This document shows positions 56,063 to 64,000 of a stretch of DNA of 64,000 nt, piece after piece. Under the pieces are notes generated by a model. It did not search any database. It was not told the origin of the DNA and saw only the letters and a program-made list of their open reading frames with translations. This DNA is from a cyanobiont of Ornithocercus magnificus (lineage in GTDB: Bacteria > Cyanobacteriota > Cyanobacteriia > PCC-6307 > Cyanobiaceae), in contig BIMP01000001.1 of NCBI GenBank assembly GCA_007996965.1, positions 992,001 through 1,056,000 of the forward strand. The letters are read 5' to 3'. Position 1 is the stretch's first letter. Every line of letters starts with the position of its first letter. Both the position numbers and the translations under genes were made by a program.

Positions 56063-56908
56063 TTGATTGCAGCCGGACGAGCCTTGCGAGACTATCGTGA
56101 GTCTCGCGGACTAAGCCTGAGGGATCTTGCTCGAGAAACACGGATCACAATCCCGGTTCTCGAGGCAATTGAGCGAGGATGGAGTGACCGTTTACCTGAG
56201 CATGCTTACTTGAGCTCTATGCTCCCTCTTCTAGAGCAGCATCTTGACATGCCCCCTGGTTGTCTCAGCGAAGCACTGCCAGGACGACCGCTTCAGCAAG
56301 ACACTTGCGAAAGGAACAATTATCGTTGGCCCAAGATCGATAGTGTCGATATATTCACTACCTGGTGGGGCAACGTGATTTACGGCATTGTAATGCTAGC
56401 CACACTATATGGCCTGAACCAGCAGCAGCGTCAGCTAGCTGCCTCAAACATGCTCAGCCTGCAGCCAATTCCATTAAGTAACCGATCAAGAGATGGCAGA
56501 GTTGCTGCTACTAGCGACAACTTCAACCCACACAGAAATTTATCTCTGCACAGTAGCTATCAGCAGTACAGGCCAGCAGACACCTCAAGAATAAAAGTTT
56601 CTAGCACGAGGATTTTGCAACTGATGCTCCGAGAACCTCGCCAGCTGCAAATCAGTAGTGCTGGAGGAGACCATGCAAACTTGCAAACTGCTCAGGGAAA
56701 TCTGATGTTTCAATTGCAAGGTCCTCTTGAACTAACTATCCGGCCACCACTCAGAGATGGTGATCGTTTGATCTGGGATGGTCGTGAGCTACCTGCCCTA
56801 GCAAATCGCCCTACTAGTAACTACTGGCTAGGCCAGCCACAGTCAGGTGCCACAAGCTTACAAGCATCAGATCGTGAACGGTCCCAGGCTCTGCTTCGCT
56901 CACCGTAG
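56063..56908 (+). CDS. RodZ-like helix-turn-helix membrane protein
   Basis: 281 residues, TTG start at 56063. HTH_25-type domain at about 4-70 (LRDYRESRGLSLRDLARETRI, LEAIERG, LPEHAYLSSMLP). A single membrane segment near 100-118 (WGNVIYGIVMLATLYGL), a polar linker, then a C-terminal beta-rich domain at about 175-260 (LMLREPRQLQIS, LMFQLQGPLELTIRPP). This is the topology of RodZ, the MreB-linked cell-shape protein. Its last 88 bases overlap the convergent malQ gene. Confidence 0.75.
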   Translation: MIAAGRALRDYRESRGLSLRDLARETRITIPVLEAIERGWSDRLPEHAYLSSMLPLLEQHLDMPPGCLSEALPGRPLQQDTCERNNYRWPKIDSVDIFTTWWGNVIYGIVMLATLYGLNQQQRQLAASNMLSLQPIPLSNRSRDGRVAATSDNFNPHRNLSLHSSYQQYRPADTSRIKVSSTRILQLMLREPRQLQISSAGGDHANLQTAQGNLMFQLQGPLELTIRPPLRDGDRLIWDGRELPALANRPTSNYWLGQPQSGATSLQASDRERSQALLRSP

Positions 56909-58407
56909 CCTTGCAGAGCTCCTTGCAAATCCTGATCTGTGATCTGAAGGTGGAGACGCCAGCACCAGTTGCCGCAGACTGTTCCTGGGGTATTGAATCG
57001 GGCTCGATCATCAAGATGGAGAAGATCCTGGAGTGGAGTTATTACAAGAGCAGCATTCGAAGCCAGACCTAATTCCAAAAGCTGCCAGCCAGGTGAGACG
57101 ATTGGCCTGCCAACACGCGAGATTATGGAGCTTTTTGACTGCTGGTCAAGATTATTCCACCAGCTAATACTAGTGGGGTTATCATGTGTACCAGTATAGA
57201 CAACCCAGCGCGGCCCGTGGATATTTTCTGGAAGATAGGGATTGTCAGGGTTGCCATCAAACGCAAACTGCAAAATCTTCATCCCAGGCAGAGAGAACTG
57301 GTCACGGAGATCCTCCACCTCTGGTGTAATAATGCCAAGATCTTCGGCCACGATTGGAAGCGATCCTAAAATATCATTCCGTAGGTGACTCAATAGAGAA
57401 TAACCTGGGGATTGATGCCAGTTTCCCTTTTGCGCGCTGACGTTTTTACCAGGAATACACCAATAGGATGCAAGAGCACGAAAATGATCTAGCCTGAGCA
57501 GATCGACCAGCTGCCACTGACGGTTCAACCTATTGCGCCACCAGGTAAATCGGTTAGATTGGTGACGTTGCCAGCGGTAAACTGGAGTTCCCCAAAGTTG
57601 ACCAGTACTGGAGAAATAGTCTGGTGGCACACCACTCTGAGAATGTAGTGATCCATCACTCTGTATAGAGAACAGATGTGGCTGGCTCCAAACATCACTA
57701 CTGTCACGTGCTACATAGAATGGTAGATCGCCGAATAAGAGTATACCCTGTTCAGCAGCATGGCGTCTTATGGCTTGCCACTGTCGATCAAGATGCCACT
57801 GTAAGAGGCGCTGCGCTAGCAGTAGAGACTGATTGTGCAGGGCCCATTCCCGCAAGGTACGATGACAGCGGCGCGCAAAGGGCTTAGGCCACTCCCACCA
57901 TGGCAAATCACCATGTTGACGTCGAAGCTCCATGAAACTGACATGATCCTCAAGCCATGGCTGACGAGCAGACCAAGCAGTGAAAACTTGCTTCCGCTCC
58001 TGACTCTGGTGTTCCCAGAATCGCTGAAGGCAACTTGCTAGTGCTAGTGCACGGCTCTGTGCCAGAGAAAAGTCTAACGTGTTTACTTCAGCACTGTAAC
58101 CATAATCCTCGCCAGGAAGATCCAAAAGAGCCGCAGTTGTGAGAAATCCCTCATCCACAAGATCCATAGCATCTAGTAGCCATGGATTTAATGCAAAGCT
58201 AGATGGTGAACTGTATGGCGAACCTGTGCTATCCGGTGGGGCTAGGGGTAAAACTTGCCATACGCCAGTGTTATGGCGATGGAGCGAGTTTATCCAGTCT
58301 CGAGCTGGCTGGCCGAGCGTGCCACAAACTGGGGAACCAGGCAAGGCAGTTGGGTGTAGCAGAATTCCGCTCGAGCGTACTCTTTGCACTTGTCGCTGAT
58401 GCATCAA
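56821..58407 (-). CDS. malQ: 4-alpha-glucanotransferase (amylomaltase)
   Basis: GH77 enzyme that disproportionates maltodextrins in glycogen turnover. 528 residues. Blocks: SGILLHPTALPG, WQVLPLAPPDSTGSPYSS, GDLPFYVARDSSDVW (nucleophile Asp region follows), LLRLDHFRALASYW with catalytic Asp, VAEDLGIITPEVEDLRD (acid/base Glu), KILQFAF, YTGTHDNPT and the C-terminal FNTPGTVCGNWCWRL. About 30 residues beyond the usual end overlap the RodZ-like gene. Overlaps bciA by 4 bases at its start. Confidence 0.95.
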   Translation of the reverse strand: MMHQRQVQRVRSSGILLHPTALPGSPVCGTLGQPARDWINSLHRHNTGVWQVLPLAPPDSTGSPYSSPSSFALNPWLLDAMDLVDEGFLTTAALLDLPGEDYGYSAEVNTLDFSLAQSRALALASCLQRFWEHQSQERKQVFTAWSARQPWLEDHVSFMELRRQHGDLPWWEWPKPFARRCHRTLREWALHNQSLLLAQRLLQWHLDRQWQAIRRHAAEQGILLFGDLPFYVARDSSDVWSQPHLFSIQSDGSLHSQSGVPPDYFSSTGQLWGTPVYRWQRHQSNRFTWWRNRLNRQWQLVDLLRLDHFRALASYWCIPGKNVSAQKGNWHQSPGYSLLSHLRNDILGSLPIVAEDLGIITPEVEDLRDQFSLPGMKILQFAFDGNPDNPYLPENIHGPRWVVYTGTHDNPTSISWWNNLDQQSKSSIISRVGRPIVSPGWQLLELGLASNAALVITPLQDLLHLDDRARFNTPGTVCGNWCWRLHLQITDQDLQGALQGYGERSRAWDRSRSDACKLVAPDCGWPSQ

Positions 58408-59510
58408 ACTAAGTTGTTAGCTTTTCTGATCCGTTGACTCAAACCCTTGATGATATTAACACCTGGAATGCCTGCTTTTCCTAGCTCTTGACCAGCTAAG
58501 CCATCCCGAACAACACGCCCAAAAAAGTCCTCTAGCGTATCTTTACCAGTAGATGGAGTGAGACTCTCATCATAGCATTGCTGCTTCTCGTTCCAGATCA
58601 ACATAGATTCCTTAGCGTAGTAGCGCCCGATTCGTGCATATTCTGCTTGGTTCTCGAGATAGGGAAACAACTTTGCTAATCTATCAAAGATGCCAACAGC
58701 CCCATCCATAAAAGTTATAGGCACAGAAACAGTTCGCAGGGGGCGTTTTAAGGCGCGAAACAATGTTTCTGCCTGCTGAAGAGTTGAAAGTGCTGGTCCA
58801 GGACCACCAATCGGCAAGATTTGGTTAATTCGGTTCTGCTCCTGTATGCAGTCTACAATGAAGCTAGCTAAGTCGCCTTCGCTAATGGGTTTGCAGCTAG
58901 TTAGTTTGCCGTCACCGAACATTATATAAGGACTACCACGCCTGCATAGTTCTACTTGAGCACTAAGGCTCTTGAAAAAAGCAGTTGGCCGAACAATAGA
59001 CCAAGTAATCTTTGTCTGGGTGCAAAGAGCTTTCTCGAAAGCAAGCTTTGCCTTTTGAAACGCAAGCTCTGGTTTCTGTACGCAAATAGCTGAGAGAAGT
59101 ATAAAATGCTTTATATCAGCATTAATACCTTCTAAGAGGGTATTGAGCGTCGCCTGATAGTCAATGGCCCAGGAATCTTGCCGCCCACCACTACGTGAAG
59201 CTAAGCAGGATATGACCACATCAACAGGCTCGGAAAAAGCACCATTGGCGATTGAGGCTGCGTCAGTTACATCGCCAAAGCAGACACTGGCACCAGCAAA
59301 TTGTTTGATCACCTCATGTCGGCCCAGATTAGCATCAATACCACTGTACTCACGGGCGAAAACTATGACTTGGTAGCCACGCTTAAGCAGTTCGTATGTT
59401 ACAAAGCGTCCAATATAACCAGTTGCACCAAAAATTACTACACGCACTTGACTAGGGGAGCGATAGCGAAAATCATGGCTAGCTGCAGAATTAGTCATCA
59501 TGTGCGTCAA
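58404..59510 (-). CDS. bciA: 3,8-divinyl (proto)chlorophyllide a 8-vinyl reductase, BciA/DVR type
   Basis: NADPH-dependent SDR-type reductase that converts divinyl to monovinyl chlorophyll precursors. 368 residues. Rossmann motif VVIFGATGYIGRFVTYELLKRG near 24-46 (shown in parts GATGYIGRFV), VIVFAREYSGI, CFGDVTDAASI, VDVVISCLASRSGG and SIVRPTAFFKSLSAQVELC, then DGKLTSCKPISEGDLA. These match plant DVR and BciA rather than the ferredoxin-type BciB. Prochlorococcus lacks such activity. Upstream (5') of malQ on the minus strand; the two overlap by 4 bases. Confidence 0.88.
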   Translation of the reverse strand: MTHMMTNSAASHDFRYRSPSQVRVVIFGATGYIGRFVTYELLKRGYQVIVFAREYSGIDANLGRHEVIKQFAGASVCFGDVTDAASIANGAFSEPVDVVISCLASRSGGRQDSWAIDYQATLNTLLEGINADIKHFILLSAICVQKPELAFQKAKLAFEKALCTQTKITWSIVRPTAFFKSLSAQVELCRRGSPYIMFGDGKLTSCKPISEGDLASFIVDCIQEQNRINQILPIGGPGPALSTLQQAETLFRALKRPLRTVSVPITFMDGAVGIFDRLAKLFPYLENQAEYARIGRYYAKESMLIWNEKQQCYDESLTPSTGKDTLEDFFGRVVRDGLAGQELGKAGIPGVNIIKGLSQRIRKANNLV

Positions 59511-59644
59511 GCTACTCTAGATAAACACACTAGTAAAAAAACTCTGGACAAGAAATGCATTAGCCTTAAGCTTACTTGGGTATCATATAGTTAGATGTCG
59601 CTTGGCTGTCTGCTACTAGGCTTCGACATTGATTGGCTCGGTAA

Positions 59645-60547
59645 GTGACTCAGGTGGTCCTTCGGCTCATCATCGCCACTGGTAGTTTCTGGCTTGTAGC
59701 TTCGATGCTAGGCCTAGTTTGGCCAAGATTAGACCGAGTAGCCACGCGAGAAGGCTATGCCGTTGCGCTGGCCCCTTTGCCCAAGACTCCGGTTGTTCTC
59801 CTAGTGATTGGTATCGATACCGATGCACTAACCGATTTCAATAATCGGGCTGCGCCGAGTGGACCTGCAAATGCTGACGCGCTCATGCTTTTGCAGGTAA
59901 CGCCAAGAGGGCCCCTACAGCTACTGCAACTCCCAACAGAATTAGGCGTGTGGTTACCTGGGCTGGATAAGATTCAACCTTTAAGCGCTGCTTACAAGTA
60001 TGGTGGAGTTGCTCTCACTTCTGATGTTATATCTGAACTTGTAGGATTACCGAGCGATGAGCCGCGCCGTTATGCTGTCTTATCAAGAAGGGCCTTGAGA
60101 TTAATTGTCGATGGTCTTGGAAAAGTAGAAATAAGTCTACCGAGATCTTATCAGTGGCAAGACCGCGCCCAGAGTTACATTATCAACCTTCAGGCAGGAC
60201 GCCAAGCTCTGAGTGGTAACCAAGCTGAGCAACTGACTCGTTTCCGCCAGAACAACTTGGATGAGTCTGGTCGACGGCAACGACAACGAATCTTGCTCCA
60301 AGGAATAGAGGCACGACTGCGCTTACCCAGCACCCTAGTGCTGCTGCCAACTCTACTACATACTCTCGCTAACGAGGTTCAGAGCGATGTGACTCGAGAG
60401 GAGTGGCTAAGCTTGGCCGCAGCTATGTTAAGCAGTGATCAATCTGCTCTGTACCATCAGCTTCCTCTAGCTCCAAGGACAGGAAAGCAAGTACTGAGGC
60501 AGCTTGCACCTGGACTTACGAAACCACTTTGGCCAAAGTATCCCTGA
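59645..60547 (+). CDS. Divergent LytR-CpsA-Psr (LCP)-like protein
   Basis: 300 residues, GTG start at 59645. N-terminal membrane anchor (LRLIIATGSFWLVASMLGLVW), then an LCP-like domain: VVLLVIGIDTDALTD, NADALMLLQV, SAAYKYGG, LTRFRQNNLDESGRRQRQRILLQGIE. The segment that is usually IPRDT/IPRDS reads QLPTELGVWL here, so the conserved Arg-Asp is missing, while the late Arg-rich motif is kept. It may be inactive or act on a different substrate. Its 3' end overlaps the next, convergent gene by 32 bases. Confidence 0.72.
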   Translation: MTQVVLRLIIATGSFWLVASMLGLVWPRLDRVATREGYAVALAPLPKTPVVLLVIGIDTDALTDFNNRAAPSGPANADALMLLQVTPRGPLQLLQLPTELGVWLPGLDKIQPLSAAYKYGGVALTSDVISELVGLPSDEPRRYAVLSRRALRLIVDGLGKVEISLPRSYQWQDRAQSYIINLQAGRQALSGNQAEQLTRFRQNNLDESGRRQRQRILLQGIEARLRLPSTLVLLPTLLHTLANEVQSDVTREEWLSLAAAMLSSDQSALYHQLPLAPRTGKQVLRQLAPGLTKPLWPKYP

Positions 60548-61052
60548 TTAGCGCTAGGCGCTGTGACATCACATCAGCCAAGTTGGCAAGAGCTTCTTGA
60601 TCTCCAATATCAGAGATTGGAGATATCTCAGGAATCCAGCCGCACCAGGGCAATCCATCGCGACGTCGTTCATCTGGCTTCCAAGATCCACCAAGCTGAA
60701 CCAGGCCAATGAGTCGGACACTGAGTTGTTTACAGAGAGCAACGTAGGCTGGTGCAATACCTGGAATTGTTCCATCCTCGCACGCAGGCACAAGGATCAC
60801 CACAGGTTGCTGCCGCAATGCCAGTATCTCAAGGCAGCTAGAAGAATCCACAGCTCCCGCAGCTGCTGCATCACCACAAAGCTGCAGTAGGACCTTGTTG
60901 CCCTCAGAATCGAGCCATGATGGGTTCTCTGCCCCAATAGCAAAGCTTTTTAACGAAACGCCAAGCTCTTCAGTCAACTGGGATGAAGCTGCTGACTGGC
61001 GCAAACATGAGAGTGGGCCTGCACTGATCAGTACTGGTGGTAATCGCCGCAT
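60516..61052 (-). CDS. Hypothetical protein, resembles the C-terminal half of a BioD/P-loop fold
   Basis: 178 residues, soluble. The stretch PVVILVPACEDGTIPGIAPAYVALCK followed by LIGLVQLGG and WCGWIPEI resembles the end of dethiobiotin synthetase and related P-loop proteins (a catalytic loop LGTIxHTLL and the end VPVLGxIP), seen in parts. No Walker A P-loop is visible, so it is unlikely to be a normal BioD. I cannot assign a function. It overlaps the LCP-like gene by 32 bases and is divergent from prs (100 bases apart). Confidence 0.5.
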   Translation of the reverse strand: MRRLPPVLISAGPLSCLRQSAASSQLTEELGVSLKSFAIGAENPSWLDSEGNKVLLQLCGDAAAAGAVDSSSCLEILALRQQPVVILVPACEDGTIPGIAPAYVALCKQLSVRLIGLVQLGGSWKPDERRRDGLPWCGWIPEISPISDIGDQEALANLADVMSQRLALIRDTLAKVVS

Positions 61053-61152
61053 GGCAGGATTCTACGCAGAATCTTTAGGTCTCGAAATAGTGAGTTAGAA
61101 GCTCCCTTAGCCCTTACCATCGAGGGAGATCTAGATCACGTTTGCGGGCGCC

Positions 61153-62148
61153 GTGACCAGTTTTCTGACTGCAGCCCGTACCGAGCAGGTCAAGATCAAC
61201 AGCGACATTCATCGCCTGCGCCTCTTCAGCGGTAGTTCCAACCCCGTCCTTGCACATGAGATCGCTACCTATTTAGGCATTCCTGATGGCCCGCGCGTGT
61301 CCAAGCGCTTTGCTGACGGTGAGCTGTACGTTCAAATCCAGGAATCCATCCGCGGCTGCGATGTCTTCCTAGTTCAGCCAACCTGCGCCCCGGTCAATGA
61401 CAACCTGATGGAATTGCTAATCATGGTTGATGCTTGCCGACGCGCATCAGCTAGGCAGATCACTGCAGTAGTCCCGTACTATGGCTATGCACGCGCGGAC
61501 CGCAAGACTGCAGGCCGAGAATCGATCACAGCTAAGCTCACTGCCAACCTACTTGTCCAATCTGGTGTCGATAGGGTCCTGGCGATGGATCTGCACTCTG
61601 CGCAGATCCAAGGATATTTTGATATCCCCTGTGATCACATCTACGGATCAGCTGTGCTTGTCGATTACCTCTCTGCTCAAGACCTGGGAGAAGTGGTAGT
61701 TGTTTCACCAGACGTAGGAGGAGTAGCCCGAGCTCGAGCCTTCGCTAAACAGATGAATGATGCACCTTTAGCAATTATAGACAAGCGGCGCACAGGGCAT
61801 AATCTTGCTGAAAGCCTAACTGTGATCGGCGACGTAGATATGCGCACCGCAATATTGATCGATGATATGATTGATACAGCTAGCACTATCTGTTCCGGTG
61901 CGCGTCTCTTAAGGCAAAAAGGTGCCCGGCGCGTGATTGCTTGCGCTACACACGCTGTCTTCTCTCCACCTGCAAGCGAGCGGCTAACTGAAAAGGGTTT
62001 ATTCGAACAGGTAGTTGTGACCAACAGTATACCAATTGGTCCCTCACGCGTGTTTCCACAGCTACAAGTCCTATCAGTTGCTGATATGCTCGGTGAGGCG
62101 ATCTGGCGTATTCATGAAGAAAGCTCTGTCAGTTCGATGTTCCGCTGA
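61153..62148 (+). CDS. prs: Ribose-phosphate pyrophosphokinase
   Basis: Makes PRPP from ribose 5-phosphate and ATP for nucleotides, histidine and tryptophan. 331 residues from GTG 61153. Blocks: LRLFSGSSNPVLA, RFADGELYVQIQESIRG, VQPTCAPVNDNLMELLIM, PYYGYARADRK, AMDLHSAQIQGYFDIP, VVSPDVGGVARARAFAK and the PRPP loop ILIDDMIDTAST. PRPP feeds hisF's pathway. A GACTCT-TGAC-AGAGTC hairpin follows the stop (62153-62168). Confidence 0.97.
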   Translation: MTSFLTAARTEQVKINSDIHRLRLFSGSSNPVLAHEIATYLGIPDGPRVSKRFADGELYVQIQESIRGCDVFLVQPTCAPVNDNLMELLIMVDACRRASARQITAVVPYYGYARADRKTAGRESITAKLTANLLVQSGVDRVLAMDLHSAQIQGYFDIPCDHIYGSAVLVDYLSAQDLGEVVVVSPDVGGVARARAFAKQMNDAPLAIIDKRRTGHNLAESLTVIGDVDMRTAILIDDMIDTASTICSGARLLRQKGARRVIACATHAVFSPPASERLTEKGLFEQVVVTNSIPIGPSRVFPQLQVLSVADMLGEAIWRIHEESSVSSMFR

Positions 62149-62152
62149 GGCC

Positions 62153-62168
62153 GACTCTTGACAGAGTC
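62153..62168 (+). terminator. Hairpin just after prs
   Basis: GACTCT-TGAC-AGAGTC, perfect 6-bp stem with a tetraloop, 5 bases after the prs stop at 62148. No T-run; a candidate 3'-end element. The rest of the 220-base spacer up to the pepN stop shows nothing else. Confidence 0.4.
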
Positions 62169-62368
62169 CTAGGAACTAATTAACTAAGGACGACCTCAGC
62201 TTAACTCCACTCATATCCCTATGATCGATTAATAACTTGCCTACCACGCCGATGATAATATTGTCTGGGCCTCGACATGATGGACCAATCATTTAAGAGC
62301 CAGCATTTCTGCCTTCAACCACTGTGCTAGGCATACCCCTGCTTCATAGACTGACCTAGGCTAGTTAA

Positions 62369-64000
62369 TCATATTACAGATGGGGGTTGTCCAGCTTGCA
62401 ACATCGTTACTATCTCAAGAGTATTGACGGATAGGTCAGCTGCAGCCAACATTTCAAGAGATTCCCAAATAAGACATTGTCGTGCCGGTGCATAGCTGCG
62501 CCAGGGACTAAAAACCTTGGCAAGACGTGATGCTGTAATTGGGTTACGTCTGTCTAGAGCAATGATCTGCTCTGCCATAAAGCGGTATCCACTTCCATCC
62601 TCTGAGTGGAAGACAGGAGGATTAGAAGCTAGCCCACCTAGGACGGCACGCACAGTGCTGGGTACCATCGGATCAAAGCAGGGATGCTGCAATAGCATTG
62701 CTACCCTCTCAAGACCGTTTCGACGAGGTGTTGATGCCTCCAATGCGAACCACGAATCAAAAATCACGGGACGCTTTAGCCAACGGTCATGAAACACTTG
62801 TTGTGCTTCTTCTCGCTCAGGACAATCGAGAGGTTGGAGAGCACGGAGGGCCGCTCGTGAGAGAGTCATAGATGATCCTTTTACAGCCTCTAATGACTCA
62901 CGTCTTACGGATAAGTCGCCAGCAGCGGCTAGCCAACTCCAGATAACTCCAGTAAGCCGACGCTCCTGTTGTCCTTGCGGCCATACTTGCACTAATGACG
63001 CTCGCGTGGCTTCTAGTCGCTGCCGGAGTGACTCGGCAAGTCGTTTGCCAAAAGCCTCGCGCAACTCGCTAGCCGCCATGTAAAGCCCCAATGGATCAGC
63101 TTGGTCTTGCATGGCCTCTAGTTCGGCGCTTCCGGGGAAAGACATTAGGGCAGCCAAGATACCAGAGTCACTTCCACGACTTGCCTCAAGCAGTAGTCCT
63201 ATTGCTGCAACCATCTGTTCTTCTAACGAAGCTATAGTTGTTTTGTCAGCTTTAGCAAGTAGCAAACGCTTCCAGAGCCGTTGTGCAGCGTCCCAGCGTG
63301 CAAAGGGATCATCATCATTAGATAACAAATGGAAGAGCTCGTCTTCCCCCATCTCTAGATACCACAACACAGGCGCTGAGAAGTTTCGGAATAGCGACAG
63401 GGCGGGAGGTTGTCCTTTTTGGGGTAACCCTTTGATTACTACTTCTTGTTCCTCTTGGCTCATTACCAGTAGATGTTCATCCCCAAGTCGTCCGTCACAG
63501 CCTATTAATGCCCACAAGATTGGAATAACTAGCGGCTCTTTTACCGGTTGACCCGGAGTAGGTGGTGTGTATTGTCTTATTTTCAAAGTCAAAGTGCCAC
63601 CGCTAGCTTCCCAAATCCGTTGAATATATACATGAGGTGTACCAGCTTGATAATACCAGCGCTCGAACTGTTTGCAGTCAAAGTCTAATATTCCTCTGCT
63701 TGTTAAAGCGCTACTTGCTACGGTACTTACAAATTGCTCAGTCGTAGCAGCAGTACCATCATAACTCCGAAAATAATGACGGACCCCTTCCATAAATTTT
63801 TCGAAGCCCAGCAAAGTACGCAACATTCTTATGAGCTCTGCTCCTTTCTCATAAATTGTCGTCGTGTAAAAGTTATCGATAGCCTGATAGGCCTCCGGTT
63901 TAACTGGATGAGCAGTTGGTCCAGCATCCTCACGAAACTGCATATTGCGCAGGAAGCTGACATCCTCAATGCGTTTGAGGGCTTCCGAGTGTAAATCAGC
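62369..64000 (-). CDS. pepN: Aminopeptidase N (M1 family), C-terminal part; N-terminus outside the window
   Basis: Zinc aminopeptidase that removes N-terminal residues from peptides. 543 residues are visible; the frame runs on past the window end (ADLHSEALKRIEDVSFLR...), so the HEXXH zinc site lies beyond it and cannot be checked. Seen: QFREDAGPTAHPVKP, FYTTTIYEKGAELIRML (conserved YEKGAE block), LRTLLGFEKFMEGVRHYF, DFDCKQFERWYYQAGTP and the helical C-terminal domain (DRWLKRPVIFDSWFALEAS, FSPWRSYAPARQCLIWE-like, seen in parts). Stop at 62369. A convergent neighbour of prs with a 220-base spacer. Confidence 0.94.
   Translation of the reverse strand, partial: ADLHSEALKRIEDVSFLRNMQFREDAGPTAHPVKPEAYQAIDNFYTTTIYEKGAELIRMLRTLLGFEKFMEGVRHYFRSYDGTAATTEQFVSTVASSALTSRGILDFDCKQFERWYYQAGTPHVYIQRIWEASGGTLTLKIRQYTPPTPGQPVKEPLVIPILWALIGCDGRLGDEHLLVMSQEEQEVVIKGLPQKGQPPALSLFRNFSAPVLWYLEMGEDELFHLLSNDDDPFARWDAAQRLWKRLLLAKADKTTIASLEEQMVAAIGLLLEASRGSDSGILAALMSFPGSAELEAMQDQADPLGLYMAASELREAFGKRLAESLRQRLEATRASLVQVWPQGQQERRLTGVIWSWLAAAGDLSVRRESLEAVKGSSMTLSRAALRALQPLDCPEREEAQQVFHDRWLKRPVIFDSWFALEASTPRRNGLERVAMLLQHPCFDPMVPSTVRAVLGGLASNPPVFHSEDGSGYRFMAEQIIALDRRNPITASRLAKVFSPWRSYAPARQCLIWESLEMLAAADLSVNTLEIVTMLQAGQPPSVI

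Noticed and set aside
1-64000. CRISPR array, insertion sequence or prophage
   Set aside because: I saw no regularly spaced repeats, no transposase or phage proteins and no terminal inverted repeats flanking a gene.

Overview
The window reads as chromosome of an alpha-cyanobacterium of the marine Synechococcus/Prochlorococcus/Cyanobium group. It carries photosynthesis genes (chlG, petP, psbY, psbP, ycf54, crtH, a BciA-type 8-vinyl reductase) in short operons typical of these small genomes, together with a full recCBD operon and a phoB-phoR pair. The divinyl reductase at 58404-59510 argues for a monovinyl-chlorophyll Synechococcus-like cell rather than Prochlorococcus, which is known to lack this activity. 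I see no insertion sequence, prophage or CRISPR array. Both ends of the window cut genes: mqo on the left and pepN on the right.

Layout. 1-5107: malate:quinone oxidoreductase (partial), lepA, an alkyltransferase-like protein and rsmB. 5111-8323 (minus): petP-chlG-PBP1A operon. 8381-10134: hisF, a small membrane protein and menG. 10397-11213: two minus-strand tRNAs (Pro-TGG, Lys-TTT) in a long non-coding stretch that contains a possible small RNA. 11308-15574: gamma-carbonic-anhydrase-like protein, psbY (41 codons), trmFO, crtH. 15850-20629: a membrane protein, an unusual response regulator, bolA-grxD, an acyltransferase, pdxJ, ycf54. 21004-29667: recC-recB-recD. 29824-32644: an RNA-metabolism cluster (DEAD-box helicase, small exported protein, RRM protein) with hairpins directly before the helicase and RRM start codons. 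32807-38363: ABC exporter, LCP-family protein, psbP, lipA, GNAT-like protein. 38582-42608 (minus): lysA-cdaA-uppS-bioB. 43160-48412: clpC, a glycerol-dehydrogenase-like protein, an alpha/beta hydrolase, a DUF2993 protein. 48399-55995: cdsA, an Orn/Lys/Arg decarboxylase, a UbiB-like kinase, a membrane protein, phoB-phoR, rluB. 56063-64000: RodZ-like protein, malQ, bciA, a divergent LCP protein, a BioD-like fragment protein, prs, pepN (partial).

Working together: chlG, ycf54 and bciA cover late chlorophyll synthesis. lysA, uppS, PBP1A, the LCP proteins, the RodZ-like protein and CdaA (c-di-AMP) concern the cell wall. menG supports phylloquinone. bolA/grxD concern iron-sulfur cluster handling. 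lipA and bioB make cofactors.

The most unexpected items are not new protein families. They are (a) a tandem hairpin-plus-start-codon duplication before the RRM gene and a hairpin abutting the helicase start, (b) an OmpR-type regulator whose receiver lacks the phospho-accepting aspartate, (c) a structured minus-strand element ending in a T-run after tRNA-Lys, and (d) two gaps (psbP/lipA and lysA/clpC) where, as I remember related genomes, recR and rimI would sit.
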